Shown: positions 9,766 to 22,592, counted from the first letter of the stretch. The stretch is DNA of 64,000 nt from Microbacterium sp. Leaf320 (GCF_001423485.1 NZ_LMOD01000001.1:130617-194616); one strand, 5' to 3'. Made by a program: numbers and translations. The notes: a model not told the origin generated them from the letters alone.

Positions 9766-11199
9766 TCAGGCGCCGATCGTGCGTGAGGCGATGAGCTCGC
9801 GGTACCAGCGGCCGGAGTCCTTCACCGTGCGCTCGAGCGTGTCGAAGTCGACGCGCACGATGCCGAACCGCTTGGCGTAGCCGTATCCCCATTCGAAGTT
9901 GTCGAGCAGCGACCACACGAAGTAGCCCCGCAGGTCGACGCCGCGTTCAAGTGCACGGTGCGCCGCGGTGAAGTGCCGCCGCAGGTAGTCGGTGCGCTCG
10001 GGATCGCGGACGGAGCCGTCTTCGGCGACCGCGTCATCGAACGCGGCGCCGTTCTCGGTGACCATCAGCGGCTGCCCGGGGAACTGCTCGGACAGCGAGA
10101 CGAGCAGCTCCTCGAGCCCCTCGGGCGCGATGTTCCAGCCCATCGCGGTGTACGGCCCCGGCTGCTCGACGAACTCCACGAGTCGATCGCTTCCCGGCCA
10201 CGCCGTTCCGCCTGCCGCGCCCTTGTGGCCGTCGTTCTGCTGCTTCTCCGAGACCCCGTCCCACAGCCGCACTGTCGCGGTGGAGTAGTAGTTCACGCCC
10301 AGCACGTCGATCGGTTGATTGGCGGTCGCGAGGTCTCCGTCGTGCACGAATGACCAGTCGGTGACCGACGCTGTGTCGTCGAGAAGATCGGGCGGGTACT
10401 CGCCGCGGAGCATCGGGTGCGTGAACGCCCGATTCGCCAGGGCGTCGATGCGCCTCACCGCCTCGTCCGCCCCGTCGCCCTGACCGCGGAGCACATGGAA
10501 GTTGAGCGTCACAGAGTAGTCAGGGTCGCCGGTCGACGTGGCGCGCAGCGCCTGCAGCGCGCGCCCGTGAGCGAGGTTGAGGTGATGGACCGCAGCGAGA
10601 GCGGATGCCGGTTCGTGGCGCCCCGGTGCGTGACCTCCCTGACCGTAGCCCAGGTAGGCCGAGCACCACGGCTCATTGAGCGTCGTCCAGGTCTGCACGC
10701 GATCGCCGAGCGCCGCGCCCATGATCGAGGCGTACTGCTCGAAAGCGTCGGTCGTGGCGCGAGAGGTCCACCCGCCGGCATCCTCGAGGTACTGCGGAAG
10801 ATCCCAGTGATACAGGGTGGCCACCGGGCGGATGCCGCGTTCGAGCAGACCGTCGACCAACCGCGAATAGAAGTCGATCCCCGACTGGTTCACCGACCCA
10901 TCGGCCGCCGGCACGATCCGCGGCCAGGCGATGGAGAACCGGTAGGCCTCGAGGCCCAGGTCCGCCATGAGGTCGAGGTCCTGATCGACGCGGTGGTAGT
11001 GGTCGCATGCGACGTCGCCCGTGTCGCCGTTCCACACCTTTCCGGGTGTTCGGCTGAAGGTGTCCCAGATCGACGGCGTCCGGCCGTCCTCGCCTGCTGC
11101 TCCTTCGATCTGGTACGACGCGGTCGCCGAGCCCAAGAGGAATCCCTCAGGGAGCAGGAGACCGCTGCCGCGGTAGTCATCGGCGGGGGTGAGAGTCAT
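9766..11199 (-). CDS. GH1 beta-glucosidase
   Basis: 477 residues, the normal size for GH1. The acid/base Glu176 is in TLNEP and the nucleophile Glu382 in TENG. The family N-terminus ([16 protein letters not shown]) and the C-terminal [12 protein letters not shown] are present. No signal peptide is seen, so it acts in the cytoplasm on imported glycosides. It is the last gene of a LacI-controlled operon, and its ATG overlaps the stop of the GH31 gene. Combined with an alpha-xylosidase, it would remove beta-glucose from trimmed xyloglucan oligosaccharides. This substrate is inferred from context. GH1 enzymes vary widely in glycone preference. Confidence 0.93.
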   Translation of the reverse strand: MTLTPADDYRGSGLLLPEGFLLGSATASYQIEGAAGEDGRTPSIWDTFSRTPGKVWNGDTGDVACDHYHRVDQDLDLMADLGLEAYRFSIAWPRIVPAADGSVNQSGIDFYSRLVDGLLERGIRPVATLYHWDLPQYLEDAGGWTSRATTDAFEQYASIMGAALGDRVQTWTTLNEPWCSAYLGYGQGGHAPGRHEPASALAAVHHLNLAHGRALQALRATSTGDPDYSVTLNFHVLRGQGDGADEAVRRIDALANRAFTHPMLRGEYPPDLLDDTASVTDWSFVHDGDLATANQPIDVLGVNYYSTATVRLWDGVSEKQQNDGHKGAAGGTAWPGSDRLVEFVEQPGPYTAMGWNIAPEGLEELLVSLSEQFPGQPLMVTENGAAFDDAVAEDGSVRDPERTDYLRRHFTAAHRALERGVDLRGYFVWSLLDNFEWGYGYAKRFGIVRVDFDTLERTVKDSGRWYRELIASRTIGA

Positions 11200-13430
11200 C
11201 CGGTCACCTCCGACAGATCTGCTGAGTACGTCTTCGACTCGCCATCAGGGCCTGTCACGGTCACGGTCGCGGTGCCTTCACCGCCGGCGAAGACACGCAG
11301 CTTCAGGCCGTCGTGATAGTCGTAATCGGGCTTGTCGGTGCGCGAACCCCACGGGAGCACAGTGCCGGGGCGCACGTAGAGCGGCAGCGATTCGAAGCCG
11401 TGCGTCTCACGGCGCCATCCGCCGCCCGTCACGGTCTCGCCCGTGAGAAGCGACGTCCATTCGCCCTCAGGCAGATAGAACTCGACGCTCCCGTCTTCCG
11501 AGAACACCGGGGCGACGAGCAGACTCGACCCGAGCATGTACTGCCGATCGAGGTAGCCGACCGCCGGATCGTCGGGGAACTCCAGCTGCATCGGTCGCAT
11601 CAAGGGGATGCCTGTGCGTGAGGCGTCGATGCCCTGCTGATAGAGGTACGGCATGAGCTGCATCTTGAGGTGCGTGAAGCCCCTCGTCACGTCGACCGCC
11701 TCCTCATCGAACGCCCACGGAACGCGGTATGAGCTGGAGCCGTGGAACCGGGAATGCGAGCCCAGCAGGCCGAAGGCCGTCCAGCGCTTGAACACACCGG
11801 CATCCGGCGTCCCCTCGAATCCGCCGATGTCGTGACTCCAGAAGGCGAAGCCGCTGAGCGCCAGCGAGAGTCCGCCTCGCAGCGTCTCCGCCATCGAGGT
11901 GTACGTCGAGGTCGAGTCGCCGCCCCAGTGCACCGGCATGCTCTGTCCGCCGGCCGTCGCCGAACGGGCGAAGAGCACCGCATCGTCCGCCCCGCGTGCA
12001 CCGGTCAGAACGTCGTGCACCGCCCGGTTGTACAGGTCGGTGTACAGATTGTGCATCCGCTCGGGGTCCGAGCCGTCCGCCCAGACGACTTCTGTGGGGA
12101 TGCGTTCACCGAAGTCGGTTTTGAAGCAGTCGACGCCCTGGTCGAGCAGCCGACGAAGGTGCCCCTGGTACCAGGCCGTCGCAGCCGGGTTCGTGAAGTC
12201 GACGAGTCCCATCCCCGCCTGCCAGAGGTCCCACTGCCAGACGGTGCCATCGGGCCGCTTGACCAGGAATCCCTGATCGGCGGCCTCGCGGAACAGGGGC
12301 GAGCGCTGCGCGATGTACGGGTTGATCCACACGCAGACCCGCAGATCCTTCTCGTGCAGCCGCGAGAGCATGCCCTCGGGGTCGGGGAACACCCGCGGGT
12401 CCCATTCGAAGTCGCACCATTGGAACTCGCGCATCCAGAAGCAGTCGAAATGGAACACCGACACCGGCAGCTCGCGCGCCGCCATCTCGTCGATGAACGA
12501 GTTCACGGTCTGCTCGTCGTAGTCGGTCGTGAAGCTCGTCGACAGCCACAGGCCGTACGACCAGGCGGGCACCACCGGCGGTCGTCCGGTGAGGGCCGTA
12601 TAGCGCCCGAGCACCTCTTTGGGGGTGGGGCCCGCGATGACGAAGTACTCGAGCACTTCGCCCGACACCGAGAACTGCACGCGCTCGACGGACTCCGAGC
12701 CGATCTCGTAAGAGACATGACCGGGGTCGTTCACGAGCACGCCGTAGCCGCGATTCGACAGGTGGAACGGGATGCTCTTGTATGCCTGCTCGCTGGAGGT
12801 TCCGCCGTCGGCGTTCCAGATGTCGACAGACTGGCCGTTCTTCACCAGCGGACCGAAGCGCTCGCCGAGGCCGTAGATCAGCTCGCCGACTCCGAGGTCG
12901 AGCTGCTCGTGCACGAAGACGGATCCGTTCGGGGTCGAACCGCCCTGTCGGGCATTGTCGACGATGCCGGCGTCGACCTGCGCGTCCGGGGCGAGTCGCA
13001 CGTATCCCTGGGCCTTGTGTCCACTTCCGGTCACGCGTCTGCCGTCGACCTCGAATGCGAGGCCCCAGGGCGCACCCGGCGTGATCCGTGCGACGAGCGA
13101 ACCGGCGTCGATGACGCCGCCCGCCTCTGTGATCGACACGGATGCCTCGCCGGATCCTGCTCCCGGGAGGCCGAACCCCCCATGCCAGCGGCCACCCTCG
13201 TGGTGCGCGATGCGCACGCGCACGATCCCTTCCGCGGGGGAGGAGAGCGTCGTCGTCAGCACCGGGCGGTTCAGGGTGTCGCCGCGCTTGGCGATCACCA
13301 TGGTGGGCGCCGTGATGACGATGCCTGGTCCGTCGGGGGTGTCGCTGGTCTCGGTGATGTCGTAGGCCTCCTGCGCGTAGAGCGCGGTGACGCCTGGACG
13401 CAGTTGCCAGAACCCGTCGGTGAACTTCAT
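11196..13430 (-). CDS. GH31 alpha-xylosidase (YicI type)
   Basis: Hydrolyses alpha-xylosyl residues such as isoprimeverose or xyloglucan oligosaccharides. It has 744 residues. The nucleophile Asp439 lies in [12 protein letters not shown], a signature matching E. coli YicI closely. The acid/base is Asp505 in HWGGDSTS, keeping the 66-residue spacing seen in YicI (416/482). No signal peptide is present, so it acts in the cytoplasm. The open frame continues upstream into the permease gene, but ATG 13430 shares one base with the permease stop (TAATG), so coupled initiation there is clear. The family also contains alpha-glucosidases. The YicI-like active-site loop argues for xylose. Confidence 0.9.
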   Translation of the reverse strand: MKFTDGFWQLRPGVTALYAQEAYDITETSDTPDGPGIVITAPTMVIAKRGDTLNRPVLTTTLSSPAEGIVRVRIAHHEGGRWHGGFGLPGAGSGEASVSITEAGGVIDAGSLVARITPGAPWGLAFEVDGRRVTGSGHKAQGYVRLAPDAQVDAGIVDNARQGGSTPNGSVFVHEQLDLGVGELIYGLGERFGPLVKNGQSVDIWNADGGTSSEQAYKSIPFHLSNRGYGVLVNDPGHVSYEIGSESVERVQFSVSGEVLEYFVIAGPTPKEVLGRYTALTGRPPVVPAWSYGLWLSTSFTTDYDEQTVNSFIDEMAARELPVSVFHFDCFWMREFQWCDFEWDPRVFPDPEGMLSRLHEKDLRVCVWINPYIAQRSPLFREAADQGFLVKRPDGTVWQWDLWQAGMGLVDFTNPAATAWYQGHLRRLLDQGVDCFKTDFGERIPTEVVWADGSDPERMHNLYTDLYNRAVHDVLTGARGADDAVLFARSATAGGQSMPVHWGGDSTSTYTSMAETLRGGLSLALSGFAFWSHDIGGFEGTPDAGVFKRWTAFGLLGSHSRFHGSSSYRVPWAFDEEAVDVTRGFTHLKMQLMPYLYQQGIDASRTGIPLMRPMQLEFPDDPAVGYLDRQYMLGSSLLVAPVFSEDGSVEFYLPEGEWTSLLTGETVTGGGWRRETHGFESLPLYVRPGTVLPWGSRTDKPDYDYHDGLKLRVFAGGEGTATVTVTGPDGESKTYSADLSEVTG

Positions 13431-14317
13431 TACTTGACTGCTCCTGCCGTGATGCCGCGTGTGAGGGTGCGCTGGAAGATGAGGAAGAAGATGAGCGTGG
13501 GGATGATGCCGAGCAGCGCTGAGGCGCTCGTCGTGGTGACGTCCATCAGCCGGTCGCCCTGCAGCACGCTGATCGCGACGGGCACCGTCTGGTTCGCGTT
13601 CGAGGCGAGGAACGTCAGCGGGATTAGGAACTCGTTCCACGTCCAGATGAAGAAGAAGATCAGCAGCACCGACAGCGTCGGACGGCTGATGGGGAAGACG
13701 ACGCGCCAGAGGATCTGCCAGCGGCTCGCTCCGTCGAGGGATGCCGCTTCGAGGATCTCCTTCGGGAACGTGCCGTAGACCGACGACAGCAGGTAGGTAC
13801 CGAAGGCCGCCTGGATCACGGTGAAGACGATGATGACCGACCACACGTTGTCGTACAGGCCGACGGATTTGAACATGTAGTACAGCGGGTAGAGCAGCGC
13901 CTCCTGCGGGAGCAGGTTCGCGAGCAGGAACAGCAGCACGATCCAGCTGCGTCCGCGCACACGGCCGATGCCGATCGCGAAGGCGTTCAGCATCGAGATC
14001 ACCACGGCGAGCACCGAGACGATGCCGGCGATGAAGATCGAGTTCCAGACCTTCTCGGGGAAGTTCACGCGCTCCCAGAACTTGATGATCCCGCCGAAGT
14101 CGAGCGTCTCGGGGAACGCCAGAGGACCGGACGTCGCATAGTCGACGGGTGACTTGAAGGAGTTCACGAGCACGAGGTAGAAGGGCGCGATGACCAGGAG
14201 GGCGCCGATCACGACGAGGGCGAGCATCAGCCAGTCGATCGGACGCTTCTTGGTCATCCCGCCGCGGGGACGGGTCTTGGACGGCTTTCCGGTGACGATG
14301 GCGGTGGTGGCGTGCAT
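13430..14317 (-). CDS. Sugar ABC transporter permease, MalG type
   Basis: 295-residue inner-membrane permease with about six hydrophobic helices. The EAA loop that docks the ATPase is visible (EAASLDGASRWQILWRVVFP). It starts at ATG 14317, sharing one base with the stop of the MalF-type permease (TGATG), and ends overlapping the alpha-xylosidase start. The operon has no ATPase gene, so the transporter presumably uses a shared MsmK/MsiK-type ATPase encoded elsewhere, as is common for CUT1 sugar importers in Actinobacteria. Confidence 0.92.
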   Translation of the reverse strand: MHATTAIVTGKPSKTRPRGGMTKKRPIDWLMLALVVIGALLVIAPFYLVLVNSFKSPVDYATSGPLAFPETLDFGGIIKFWERVNFPEKVWNSIFIAGIVSVLAVVISMLNAFAIGIGRVRGRSWIVLLFLLANLLPQEALLYPLYYMFKSVGLYDNVWSVIIVFTVIQAAFGTYLLSSVYGTFPKEILEAASLDGASRWQILWRVVFPISRPTLSVLLIFFFIWTWNEFLIPLTFLASNANQTVPVAISVLQGDRLMDVTTTSASALLGIIPTLIFFLIFQRTLTRGITAGAVK

Positions 14318-15282
14318 CACAGACCTGCCCTTTCCTTGCGCTCGAGGGAGTTCTGGACGCGGATGAAGATGATCGACACGATCACCACGACGATGGTCAG
14401 CACCGTCGCGATCGTCGCGCCGTAGCCCACGTTCCGCTTGGTGAAGAACTCCTGGTACGCGTAATAGGCAGGGACGAGCGTCGCGCCGGCCGGGCCGCCG
14501 CGCGTGATGATGTACACGGGCCCGAAGACTTTCAGTGCGGCGATCGTGCAGGTCAGCGTCACGACGAAGATCTCGGGGCGGATGATGCTCATCGTGATCG
14601 AGGAGAACCGCTGGAACCAGTTCGCGCCGTCGAGCTCGGCCGCCTCGTAGAGTTCGGGGTCCACCCGCTGCAGCGCCGCCATGAAGACGACGACGGGGTA
14701 GCCGAGCTGCACCCACACCATGACGACCATCAGCACGATGAGGGCTGAGGGCATCTGGCCGAGCCAGTCGTAGGCGGGGATGCCGAACCACGCGAGGATC
14801 TGGTTGAGCGCGCCGTCGCCGCCGGGACGGACGATCCAGCCGATCACGATGCCGGCGACCGCGATGGGGAGGATCTGCGGGAGGTAGTACGTGGCACGCA
14901 GGAAGCTGCCGACCTTGCCGCCGAACTTGCGCCCGACCACGTCGAAGAGCAGGGCGGCGACGATCAGGCCCACGATGGTCGGGACGACGACCATCGCGAT
15001 GATCATCCACACCGAGTTCGTGAACGATGTCCAGAAGTCGCTGTCGGTGAGGATCTTCTGCCAGTTCTCGAGACCGATGAACTCCGGCGTGCGCACGCCC
15101 TTCCACTTGGTGAAGGTCAGGTACACGTTCCAGATCAGCGGGACGATGACGACGACGAGCAGCAGCACGAAGCCGGGCAGCAGATACATCCAGTAGGCCC
15201 CGGTCCCGCCGCTGCGCTGCGGGATGGACGGCTCTTCGGGCGGCAGCTTCGCGCGGCCCTCGCGGCGTGTTACGAGTGACAT
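14317..15282 (-). CDS. Sugar ABC transporter permease, MalF type
   Basis: 321 residues. A cytoplasmic N-terminus of about 25 residues is followed by six predicted helices and the EAA motif (YEAAELDGANWFQRFSSITMSIIRP). A GGAGGTGAAC ribosome-binding site precedes ATG 15282. It is the second gene of the operon after the lipoprotein binding protein and is coupled to the MalG-type gene. It belongs to the CUT1 oligosaccharide importer family and probably brings in the xylosylated oligosaccharides cut by the adjacent glycosidases. Confidence 0.92.
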   Translation of the reverse strand: MSLVTRREGRAKLPPEEPSIPQRSGGTGAYWMYLLPGFVLLLVVVIVPLIWNVYLTFTKWKGVRTPEFIGLENWQKILTDSDFWTSFTNSVWMIIAMVVVPTIVGLIVAALLFDVVGRKFGGKVGSFLRATYYLPQILPIAVAGIVIGWIVRPGGDGALNQILAWFGIPAYDWLGQMPSALIVLMVVMVWVQLGYPVVVFMAALQRVDPELYEAAELDGANWFQRFSSITMSIIRPEIFVVTLTCTIAALKVFGPVYIITRGGPAGATLVPAYYAYQEFFTKRNVGYGATIATVLTIVVVIVSIIFIRVQNSLERKERAGL

Positions 15283-15341
15283 TGTTCACCTCCAGGAGGA
15301 TGCGGGGGCGGAGCCGTGCGGCCGCCGCCCCCGCGAGTGGA

Positions 15342-16649
15342 TCAACGGAATTCCGAGGTGCCCTCGTCGTACTGCTCGCCGAGGTTCTTGTTCGTGGTCT
15401 CGGCGTCCTGCGAACCGGTGATCAGACCCTGCAGCTCCTGCACGATCACGTCGTAGAAGCCGGGGGCGGGCCAGTCCGGGTAGAACGAGAGCCCATCGGC
15501 ATCGAGCACGCCGTTGAAGGTCTCGATCAGGGCTGCGCTCTTCTCGTCGGTGATGTCCGCGGTCTCTGCGGCGACGGGAAGGCCACCGTTGTTGCCGATG
15601 ATCGCCTGGATCTCCGGGCGCATCGTGATGTCGATGAACTCATAGGCGAGTTCCTTGTTCGCAGCGTTCTCGGGGACGACCCAGAGGTTGCCGGATGAGC
15701 CGAGCGACAGATCCGCCCCGGGGAAGGCCTCCATCGTCCAGTCGAAGCCCGTGGCTTCCGAGACGAAGCGACCGAACCACCACGAACCCGACACGAAGAT
15801 CGGTGAAGTGCCGTTGATGAACGAGACGCCGGCGTCTTCGGCTTTCACCGACGAGACGTCCGAGGCGATGTATCCCTTATCCATGTACTCCTGGAGAGTC
15901 TCGGTCGCCGAGGTGACCTCGGGGCCCTGCCAGTCGACCTCTCCGTCGTAGAGCTGGTACGAATCGACGAAGCCGCGGTCGCCCTCGAGCAGCGCGAGCT
16001 GATACCAGAGCTGGCCGAGGGGATACTCTGCGCCCGCCTCCGCGAGCGGTGTGACGCCCTGCGCGACGAATGCGTCGAGCACGTCGACGAACTCCTCGTA
16101 GGTGGTGGGAATCTCGAGTCCTGCCGCAGCGAATGCGTCCTGGTTGTAGTAGACGCCGACGAACTCGCCGTAGTTCGGGATGCCGAACCAGGTGTCGCCG
16201 CCCATGACGCCGTCTTCCGAGTACTTCGCCGTGGTCTGCAGCGACGGCGCGAGCTTCTCGTCCCAGCCGTACTCGTCGACAGCGTCTGAGATGTCGGCGA
16301 TCAGTCCGGTGGAGGCGAGGAAGCCGGCTGTCGCGTTGCCCTTGTTGAACTCCATGAGGTCGGGTGCGGCGTCGGTGTCGAGCACCTGGCTGGCGGTCTT
16401 CTGGATCTGTTCGAAGGACTTCTCCTCGAACTCGACCGTCGCTCCGGTCTCCTCCTCGAAGATGGCGATCGCCTCGGCCCAGGCCTTGCCCATCGCGCTG
16501 TCAGCGCCCTCGTAGTGCCAGAGCTTGAGGGTCTGCCCGTCACCGCCCTCGTCGGACGATCCGGTGGTGCAGCCGCTCAGCGCGATACCGGTCACGGTGA
16601 GGGCGGCGAGAGCCGCCAACGTCTTCGTCCTGCGGATGTTGCGTGCCAT
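15342..16649 (-). CDS. Sugar ABC transporter substrate-binding lipoprotein
   Basis: 435 residues, first gene of the oligosaccharide import operon. A lipoprotein signal peptide is clear: basic N-terminus MARNIRRTK, hydrophobic core and lipobox ALSGC with Cys about residue 26. The mature part looks like an extracellular solute-binding family 1 protein (LKLWHYEG, acidic surface). The open frame continues upstream to 16688, but ATG 16649 is chosen for its AAAGGAG site and because it gives a proper signal peptide. A LacI operator lies 77 bp upstream. Confidence 0.93.
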   Translation of the reverse strand: MARNIRRTKTLAALAALTVTGIALSGCTTGSSDEGGDGQTLKLWHYEGADSAMGKAWAEAIAIFEEETGATVEFEEKSFEQIQKTASQVLDTDAAPDLMEFNKGNATAGFLASTGLIADISDAVDEYGWDEKLAPSLQTTAKYSEDGVMGGDTWFGIPNYGEFVGVYYNQDAFAAAGLEIPTTYEEFVDVLDAFVAQGVTPLAEAGAEYPLGQLWYQLALLEGDRGFVDSYQLYDGEVDWQGPEVTSATETLQEYMDKGYIASDVSSVKAEDAGVSFINGTSPIFVSGSWWFGRFVSEATGFDWTMEAFPGADLSLGSSGNLWVVPENAANKELAYEFIDITMRPEIQAIIGNNGGLPVAAETADITDEKSAALIETFNGVLDADGLSFYPDWPAPGFYDVIVQELQGLITGSQDAETTNKNLGEQYDEGTSEFR

Positions 16650-16725
16650 CGTCGGCACTCCTTTCTCGGTGGCCCTGGGGGCGGACACATCGGTGGGTCG
16701 GGTGTTCAGTTATGAGGACGACGTC

Positions 16726-16741
16726 GTCGAAGCGTTTCGAC
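16726..16741. promoter_or_regulatory. LacI-family operator upstream of the oligosaccharide operon
   Basis: Near-palindrome GTCGAAGCGTTTCGAC (one asymmetric pair) with the CG centre typical of LacI-family sites. The same core, TCGTCGAAGCGTTTCG, recurs upstream of the adjacent LacI gene, which strongly suggests both are its targets. Confidence 0.75.
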
Positions 16742-16773
16742 AACGGCGGTGCGGAAGTCTGTTCCGTCCGCGG

Positions 16774-17787
16774 TCACTCGCGTGCGCGAGTCACGGAACC
16801 GGCGGGGTGATACTCGGGAGGGATGAGATGGATCTGCGCGGGCATGCCCGGCTCCTCGAGGTGTCTGACGGCGAGATCCACCGCGAGTTCGCACGACTGC
16901 TGCGGCACGAGCGGGATGGTGTCTATCGGCACCGGGAGAGCCGAGGTATCGAAGGACGCCGCTGCGGAGATCACCGAGACGTCCTCCCCGACGTTCAGTC
17001 CGCGGGCGGAGAGAGTCTCGAGAAGCGTTTCATGCACGTCGCCGACGGCGTGGACGATGAACGCGCGGTCGCCTCGATCGAGCGCCTGCACGACAGCGGC
17101 GCGTACCGCCGATGCTTCAGTCGTGGTCAGTCCGGTCGTCGCCCACTCGAGGGTGAGGCCTCGCTCGCTCGTGCGGCTCTGCACTCCACGCAGGAGGCGA
17201 CGGGGGAAGTTCGACTTACGATAGGAGACCTCGGTCTGCCCGAGCAGCGTGACGGCGGTGTGGCCGGCATCCGCGAGCCGATCCACGGCGAGGTGTCCCG
17301 CAGCCTCGAAGTCGAGGTCGACGCATGTGAGGCCCTGCGCGTCGTCAGGGATCCCGATGAAGACCGAGGGGGAGTGCACCGAACGGGCGATGTCGGCCCG
17401 CTCGTCGTCCGGGGCGACGTCGAGCACGAGGATGGCGTCGACGAGGTTGCTCGCGGCCACGCGATTCATGCCCTCAGACGCCTGCTCATCGGTGAGCAGG
17501 AGGATGTCGTAGCCGCGGCGACGAGCAGCGACGGCGGTCGCGAGCACGAAGGCCATGTGCGTCGGTGCGTGCGTGTCGGCGCGCAGCGGCTCGGTCAGGC
17601 CGAAGATGTGAGTGCGGCGTCCTGCGAGCATCCGTGCTCCCGCATCCGGCTCGTAGCCCAGTGTCTGCACCGCGTCCTCGATGCGGCGTCGGGTCTTCTC
17701 CGACACTGGTCGCTTGCCGCTCAGCGCATAGGAGACCGTGCTGATCGATACGCCGGCGGCCTCGGCCACCTGGTGGATCGTCGTCAT
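16774..17787 (-). CDS. LacI-family transcriptional repressor of the xyloside operon
   Basis: 337 residues. The N-terminal LacI HTH is intact (TIHQVAEAAGVSISTVSYALSG), with the hinge KTRRRIEDAVQTLGY, followed by a periplasmic-binding-protein-like effector domain. The open frame extends upstream through the operator, but ATG 17787 has GGAG in front and matches the LacI N-terminus. It lies just upstream of the binding-protein gene on the same strand, with operator copies before both genes. It should therefore repress both itself and the transport/hydrolase operon until a sugar, perhaps an imported oligosaccharide, binds. Confidence 0.92.
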   Translation of the reverse strand: MTTIHQVAEAAGVSISTVSYALSGKRPVSEKTRRRIEDAVQTLGYEPDAGARMLAGRRTHIFGLTEPLRADTHAPTHMAFVLATAVAARRRGYDILLLTDEQASEGMNRVAASNLVDAILVLDVAPDDERADIARSVHSPSVFIGIPDDAQGLTCVDLDFEAAGHLAVDRLADAGHTAVTLLGQTEVSYRKSNFPRRLLRGVQSRTSERGLTLEWATTGLTTTEASAVRAAVVQALDRGDRAFIVHAVGDVHETLLETLSARGLNVGEDVSVISAAASFDTSALPVPIDTIPLVPQQSCELAVDLAVRHLEEPGMPAQIHLIPPEYHPAGSVTRARE

Positions 17788-17818
17788 CAGGACTCCATCG
17801 TCGCTTGTCGTGTGAATC

Positions 17819-17834
17819 GTCGAAGCGTTTCGCT
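17819..17834. promoter_or_regulatory. LacI-family operator upstream of the lacI-type gene
   Basis: CGTCGAAGCGTTTCGC matches the second site near 16730 over a 16-nt core, 32 nt before the repressor start. This implies autoregulation. Confidence 0.7.
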
Positions 17835-17997
17835 TGCGCCTCTGGAGCGATGATAGGCACTCCTGCTCGCCGAAAGCAAGACTTTTGTGGTTGATCACAA
17901 CAAATCGAGGATCGGTAGCGCGGGAGCGTTCCCACGAAAGACCGGACAGGGCGACGGGGCCTCGATGGGGGAGGGGATTCGAGACCCCGCCGCCGGT

Positions 17998-18456
17998 CTA
18001 CGAAGTGATGCGGATCTGGGCGATGACTTCCGAGTACTCGGTCTCGCCGACCGGCGTGAACCCGACGCGCAGGAAGAACGCCTCCGGGCCGTCTTCGCCG
18101 GCCTCATAGATGACGTTGACGTGATCGAAGTCGCGGGCACGGGCCTCTTCGAGGAGGCTCTCCACCGCGAAGCGCCCGACGCCCTTGCCCTGGCCCTCGG
18201 CATCGACGTTGATACGCCACAGGACCGAGCGGAAGTGCTCCTCGGGAGCCTCCGCATCGAAGTTGGCGCTGACGAACCCGACGACGTGGTCGCCGTCGAG
18301 CACGACCCGCTGCCAGGAGGTCTGCGGATTGATGACGGTCGCCGCGATGCCGTAGGACACCGGAGCGAGGAACTGCTCCTGTCCGGGCTTGAGCGACAGG
18401 TTGTTCACGGCGACGATCGTCGCAGCGGAGAGTTCGACCATGCGCAGTTCGGACAT
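17998..18456 (-). CDS. GNAT-family N-acetyltransferase (spermidine acetyltransferase-like)
   Basis: 152 residues. The acetyl-CoA loop is visible as RINVDAEGQGKGVGRFAVE, a QGKG version of Q/R-x-x-G-x-G/A. The layout around VVGFVSANFD and LWRINVDAE resembles BltD-type polyamine acetyltransferases, but this is only a resemblance, and the substrate is unknown. ATG 18456 is chosen because TAGCCT lies exactly 6 nt upstream (leaderless pattern). A GTG two codons earlier would fall inside the spacer. It stands alone between the LacI gene and the divergent icd. Confidence 0.85.
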   Translation of the reverse strand: MSELRMVELSAATIVAVNNLSLKPGQEQFLAPVSYGIAATVINPQTSWQRVVLDGDHVVGFVSANFDAEAPEEHFRSVLWRINVDAEGQGKGVGRFAVESLLEEARARDFDHVNVIYEAGEDGPEAFFLRVGFTPVGETEYSEVIAQIRITS

Positions 18457-18462
18457 GAACAC

Positions 18463-18468
18463 AGGCTA
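18463..18468 (-). promoter_or_regulatory. -10 box of the GNAT gene, predicted leaderless
   Basis: On the minus strand TAGCCT precedes the ATG by 6 nt. No ribosome-binding site is present. Confidence 0.5.
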
Positions 18469-18633
18469 ACCCCTCCCGAGGCATCCCACCCAGAAACAGG
18501 GAGTATTCGTCGGGTATGACCCGGAATGACGGAGTGCTGCGCGCCTCGGCATCGCCGGGCGCCCACGCGCCCGGGGGTGCTCAGGTATCTTGGTATCGAG
18601 ACAAATATGCCCTCGCGAACGGAGAACCTCCTG

Positions 18634-20853
<2,220 letters not shown>

Positions 20854-20862
20854 CGACAGCAG

Positions 20863-20897
20863 AAAGGGCCGGATGCGTGAGCATCCGGCCCTTTTTC
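20863..20897 (+). terminator. Rho-independent terminator of icd
   Basis: AAAGGGCCGGATGC pairs perfectly with GCATCCGGCCCTTT around a GTGA tetraloop and is followed by five T. This is the best intrinsic terminator in the window. Confidence 0.93.
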
Positions 20898-21036
20898 GCG
20901 TCTTCTCAGAGGAGACTCGGCCCCGCGTCAGAAGATTCCTGTACCGGCTGCGGGGACCCGCGGACGAGGAATCATCGATCGCGCGTCGCCCCTGAGAAGA
21001 GAAGACCCGATGCCTCGGATCAGCGGAGCTCGGCGA

Positions 21037-22554
21037 TCAGTTGTGGACCGAGACCTCGAGGCCGACCGGCGACCACTCGTACACGAACTTGGCGACGTCG
21101 ATCGGCATGTTCACGCAACCGTGGCTGCGCGGAGATCCGAAGGCGTTGTGCCAGTAGGTGCCGTGGAAGCCCTCGTCTCCGTTGAAGTACGTGACCCACG
21201 GGACGTTCGGCGTCTCGGTGATCGAGCCGTCCGGTTCGCGGCTCTTCATCGTCTGCATACGCACGTGCGCGTAGACCTTGAAGTTTCCGGTGTCGGTGGG
21301 TGTCGCGCTCTTCCCCGACGAGATCTTCCACGACCGCACCACGGCGCCGTTCTCGATGAGAGTCGCCGTCTGAGATCCCAGATCGACATCGATCTTGCGA
21401 ACCAGGTTGACGGACTCGAACGGTGTCTCGGAGACCGTGATCGGGATGACTCCGTCTCCCGCCTCCAATTTCGACGCGACCTCGGAAGCGAGGTTCGACG
21501 TGTCCCCGAGTGCGCGTCCGTTGACGCCTTCGGCTTCGGTACGGAGGATCTTTCCCGCTGAGTCGACGATGTTCGTCGCGTTGACGGGAGCGCGGTCGAC
21601 CGCCGCGGGAAGCCCGGCGATCGTGGCCTGGATCGCGGTCTCGTCGGCGACGATGCGAAGCTCGCCGTCTTCGTCGACGACCGAGAACCACGTCGAGGCG
21701 GTCGCGGCATCCACCGGGACGGTGCGCTCTTCGCCGATGTAGAAGCCGATCGTGCCGAGCATCGTGTTCAGCGACGTCGCAACGGTCGTGGCGTCTTCGT
21801 CGGTGACGGCAGGTGCGGCCTCAGCAGGGTCGCCGGGGAATTCGACGCTGCTGCCGCCGTCGGCGATGGTGTCGACCATGGCGGCGGCGAGCGCGTCGAC
21901 GTCGACGGCGGTGCCGGTCGCAGAGGGAGTGATCACGTAGGCGCCCGTCGCCGGATCGAACACGACGCCGGCGTCGAGGGGATCTTCGAAGCTCGAAGGG
22001 ACTGCCTCACGGAGTGCGGCGTCCGCCTTCTCCGGGTCGAGGGTGATCTCGGCGGGGACGGGGTCGCCCATCCACATGCTCACGTTCCAGAGCGGTCGTT
22101 CGGCGAAAGCCTGATCGGCGAGAGCGGTCGCGTCGATGGTGGCGCCGAGATCTGCCCCGGTGAGCACGGCGTCATCGCCTGCGCCGGTGAGTGTGATCTC
22201 GGTCTGGGAGACGTGCGCCTGGATGGTGTCCGCTGCGGCGCCGGGCGTGAGCCAGCCCACGGGGATTCCGGCGACGGTCGTTCCCGGTGCGATGAGGATC
22301 ATCGACGCAGCGCCTGCTCCGAGAGCCAGGACGCCGACCCCGAGGCCGATCCACAGGCCGAGGCGCTTCTTCTTGGGAGCGGGTTCGATGGGTGCCCAGG
22401 CGAGCTCCGGGTCACCGCCGTTCGGCGGCATCGAGTCGGTGGGCGTATCGTCGCCGGAGTGCGTGGGCGCTGCAACGGTCGACCGGTCGCCGGAGGCGGT
22501 CGCCTCGGTCAGCTTCTCGGTCTTCGCATCCTGCGCTGAGATCAGATCGGTCAC
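21037..22554 (-). CDS. L,D-transpeptidase with peptidoglycan-binding (PG_binding_4-like) repeats
   Basis: Membrane-anchored cell-wall crosslinking enzyme of about 505 residues. A cytoplasmic N-terminus of roughly 60 residues precedes one transmembrane helix ([17 protein letters not shown]). Two VanW/PG_binding_4-like segments follow, then a C-terminal YkuD domain with HGTYWHN and the catalytic motif SHGCVNM (Cys about 480). GTG 22554 is preferred because a GGGGGG tract lies 8 nt upstream and a TAGCAT -10 box is about 40 nt upstream. In-frame GTG codons at 22563 and 22578 are alternatives. It forms 3-3 or lipoprotein-anchoring crosslinks outside the membrane. It is monocistronic. Confidence 0.92.
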   Translation of the reverse strand: MTDLISAQDAKTEKLTEATASGDRSTVAAPTHSGDDTPTDSMPPNGGDPELAWAPIEPAPKKKRLGLWIGLGVGVLALGAGAASMILIAPGTTVAGIPVGWLTPGAAADTIQAHVSQTEITLTGAGDDAVLTGADLGATIDATALADQAFAERPLWNVSMWMGDPVPAEITLDPEKADAALREAVPSSFEDPLDAGVVFDPATGAYVITPSATGTAVDVDALAAAMVDTIADGGSSVEFPGDPAEAAPAVTDEDATTVATSLNTMLGTIGFYIGEERTVPVDAATASTWFSVVDEDGELRIVADETAIQATIAGLPAAVDRAPVNATNIVDSAGKILRTEAEGVNGRALGDTSNLASEVASKLEAGDGVIPITVSETPFESVNLVRKIDVDLGSQTATLIENGAVVRSWKISSGKSATPTDTGNFKVYAHVRMQTMKSREPDGSITETPNVPWVTYFNGDEGFHGTYWHNAFGSPRSHGCVNMPIDVAKFVYEWSPVGLEVSVHN

Positions 22555-22592
22555 GAACTTCACCCCCCGGTTTCTCACGTGTCCTTAGCGAT

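Noticed and set aside
18607..18633. ATG 18607 as the start of icd
   Set aside because: GTG 18634 with GGAG gives the family N-terminus. The earlier ATG remains possible as a leaderless start because of a TATCGA box 7 nt before it.
20898..21036. CTTCTCAG/CTGAGAAG long-range complementarity between icd and the L,D-transpeptidase
   Set aside because: The arms are about 80 nt apart and short. The strong icd terminator already explains the region.
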